7,943 bases of DNA from an uncultured Collinsella sp. (lineage in GTDB: Bacteria; Actinomycetota; Coriobacteriia; Coriobacteriales; Coriobacteriaceae), in assembly GCA_902496845.1 (NCBI GenBank), contig CABVCJ010000077.1, forward strand, positions 1 to 7,943, in the 5' to 3' direction. Of the stretch, positions 6,972 through 7,943 are shown in pieces. Under the pieces are notes generated by a model. The model was not told the origin of the DNA. It worked only from the letters and a program-made list of their open reading frames with translations, and made no database searches. The position numbers were made by a program, and so were the translations under genes. Position 1 is the first letter of the stretch, and each line of letters opens with the position of its first letter.

Positions 6972-7003
6972 AATCGGAGCCGCGTTGCAATACGGCTCCG
7001 ATT
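6972..7003 (-). promoter_or_regulatory. Perfect 11-bp inverted repeat (hairpin) between plsX and acpP
   Basis: Arms AATCGGAGCCG (6972-6982) and CGGCTCCGATT (6993-7003) are exact reverse complements around a 10-base loop; the loop contains the palindrome TTGCAA. The stem is GC-rich at its top. On the minus strand it is followed by GCCG and then the G/U-rich tract, not by a clean run of T, so it is at best a weak intrinsic terminator. It may instead be an attenuator lowering read-through from plsX, an mRNA-processing hairpin or a protein-binding operator. It lies in the only real intergenic gap of the window (6930-7043). No convincing promoter was found in that gap. Confidence 0.7.
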
Positions 7004-7043
7004 CTACCCCACACGGTACAGGTTGAGCCACGTAACGGGGCTC

Positions 7044-7943
7044 TTACAAAACGATACCGTCCATGGAATTGGCAACGTCCTGGACAAGCCCGGCACGCAC
7101 GGCCTGGGCCGCGGCAAGCGTACCGTTCTTGACGGCCTCGACCGACGTGGCGCCGTGGCCGATCAACACGACACCGCGCAGGCCCAGCAGAATCGCGCCG
7201 CCCTTGGCGTCGCCCGAAAGCTTGGCCTTAATCTCGCGCATCTGCTTTTTAATGAGCAGCGCGGCGATCTTGGTGCCGAGCGAGGACATAAAGGCACCCT
7301 TGAGCTCCTGCAGCAAAAACTTGGCAGCGCCCTCGGTGGCCTTGAGCGCGATGTTGCCCGACATGCCGTCGGCGACCACGACGTCAAAATTGCCCGACGT
7401 AAGATCGGTACCCTCACAGTTGCCCACAAAGCCGGGAACCGCGGTCTTCATGGCCGGGAAGCACGACTTGGTAAAGTTGGAGCCCTTCTCGTCCTCGGTG
7501 CCGTTGGCAAGCAGGCCCACGCGGGGATGCTCAATGCCCAAAACCACGCGGGCATAGGCCGCGCCCATCTGGGCGAAACGCACCATGTCGTCCACCGTGA
7601 CATCGGGATTGGCGCCCATATCGCACAGCACCGTCAGGCCGCCGGCGCGATTGGGCAGTGCGTTGGTCAGGCACGGACGGACCGGCTGCTTCTTGCCCTC
7701 TGCCAAATACCTAAACGGCGTAACGTAGGCCGTGGCGGCGGCGGTCATGGCACCGGTCGAGCCGGCCGAGAAAAACGCGTCCGCATTGCCCTTCTTAATG
7801 GCACGGCATGCAAGCACAATCGAAGACTTGCGCTTGGTCATCACGGCGCGGATGGGATCGTCCTCCATGCTGATGACGTCGGGGGCCTCCAGAGCCTCTA
7901 CGCGGGCATGCGCCGCGGCAAAGGGGTTGACGATTTCGGCGGG
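7044..7943 (-). CDS. plsX: Phosphate acyltransferase PlsX, 5' end outside the window
   Basis: PlsX converts acyl-ACP and phosphate to acyl-phosphate, the donor for PlsY in phosphatidic acid synthesis; it is a peripheral membrane enzyme. The frame is open to the right edge, giving 299 residues of an enzyme usually about 330-350 long, so the first few dozen residues, with the N-terminal DAMGGD motif, are missing. The ATG at 7868 is internal: family-like sequence (APDVISMEDDP) continues upstream of it. Visible family motifs are SAGSTGA (7749-7769; usually SAGNTGA), RPCLTNALP, LLANGTEDEKG, GNCEGTDL, ADGMSGNIALK and, near the end, GHGATS. The gene ends in TAA 114 bases before acpP, the donor protein of its substrate. 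Bacillus-type clusters place fabD and fabG in between; here they are absent. Confidence 0.96.
   Translation of the reverse strand, partial: PAEIVNPFAAAHARVEALEAPDVISMEDDPIRAVMTKRKSSIVLACRAIKKGNADAFFSAGSTGAMTAAATAYVTPFRYLAEGKKQPVRPCLTNALPNRAGGLTVLCDMGANPDVTVDDMVRFAQMGAAYARVVLGIEHPRVGLLANGTEDEKGSNFTKSCFPAMKTAVPGFVGNCEGTDLTSGNFDVVVADGMSGNIALKATEGAAKFLLQELKGAFMSSLGTKIAALLIKKQMREIKAKLSGDAKGGAILLGLRGVVLIGHGATSVEAVKNGTLAAAQAVRAGLVQDVANSMDGIVL

Noticed and set aside
6962..6990. Possible acpP promoter TTGCAA - 17 bases - TGTTGT on the minus strand
   Set aside because: The -10 matches only three of six consensus bases, the -35 overlaps the hairpin loop palindrome, and the gap is short. It is too weak to annotate without mapped transcript ends.
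6972..7003. Calling the hairpin a standard intrinsic terminator
   Set aside because: Neither strand has a T-run right after the stem. The minus strand continues GCCG and then a G/T mix; the plus strand continues CTACCCCACAC.
7001..7006. TAGAAT -10-like box on the minus strand before the hairpin
   Set aside because: It matches five of six -10 bases, but no acceptable -35 lies 16-19 bases upstream, and the start point would fall inside the hairpin.
7044..7868. Treating plsX as complete from the ATG at 7868
   Set aside because: The frame is open to 7943 and its upstream residues match the PlsX family. A protein starting there would lack the N-terminal region, so the gene is cut by the window edge.

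Overview
The window is a compact, single-strand block of conserved bacterial housekeeping genes, all read on the minus strand. In transcription order it holds plsX (5' end beyond the right edge), acpP, rnc, smc, ftsY and ffh. High GC content, GC-ending codons, frequent GTG/TTG starts, a short FtsY without an acidic extension and the overall protein character point to a high-GC Gram-positive, most likely a Coriobacteriia member such as Collinsella. That placement is inference from sequence character; no database search was possible.

Layout from right to left: the last 299 codons of plsX (phosphate acyltransferase) end at 7044. A 114-base gap follows, the only sizeable non-coding stretch. It holds a perfect 11-bp inverted repeat, three tandem copies of a 5-base unit and the acpP ribosome binding site. 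acpP (acyl carrier protein) is followed after 3 bases by rnc (RNase III, TTG start), whose Shine-Dalgarno lies in the last codons of acpP. Ten bases later comes smc (GTG start), which overlaps ftsY by one base in a TAATG junction. Ten bases after ftsY comes ffh (GTG start), whose Shine-Dalgarno includes the ftsY stop codon. ffh ends 7 bases from the left edge. No gene-free stretch exceeds 114 bases.

The genes serve three processes. PlsX and ACP supply activated acyl groups for phospholipid synthesis. SMC compacts and segregates the chromosome. FtsY and Ffh are the receptor and core protein of the signal recognition particle for co-translational membrane targeting. RNase III processes rRNA and other double-stranded RNAs and may act on its own operon mRNA. 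The order resembles the Bacillus-type plsX-fabD-fabG-acp-rnc-smc-ftsY-ylxM-ffh cluster, with fabD, fabG and ylxM missing here.

I see no mobile element, CRISPR array, tRNA, rRNA or novel multi-gene system. The points most worth a second look are small: an Asp-to-Asn change at a metal-ligand position of RNase III, two substitutions in the SRP-RNA-binding motif of Ffh, an atypical recognition helix in ACP, and the hairpin plus G/U-rich tract before acpP.
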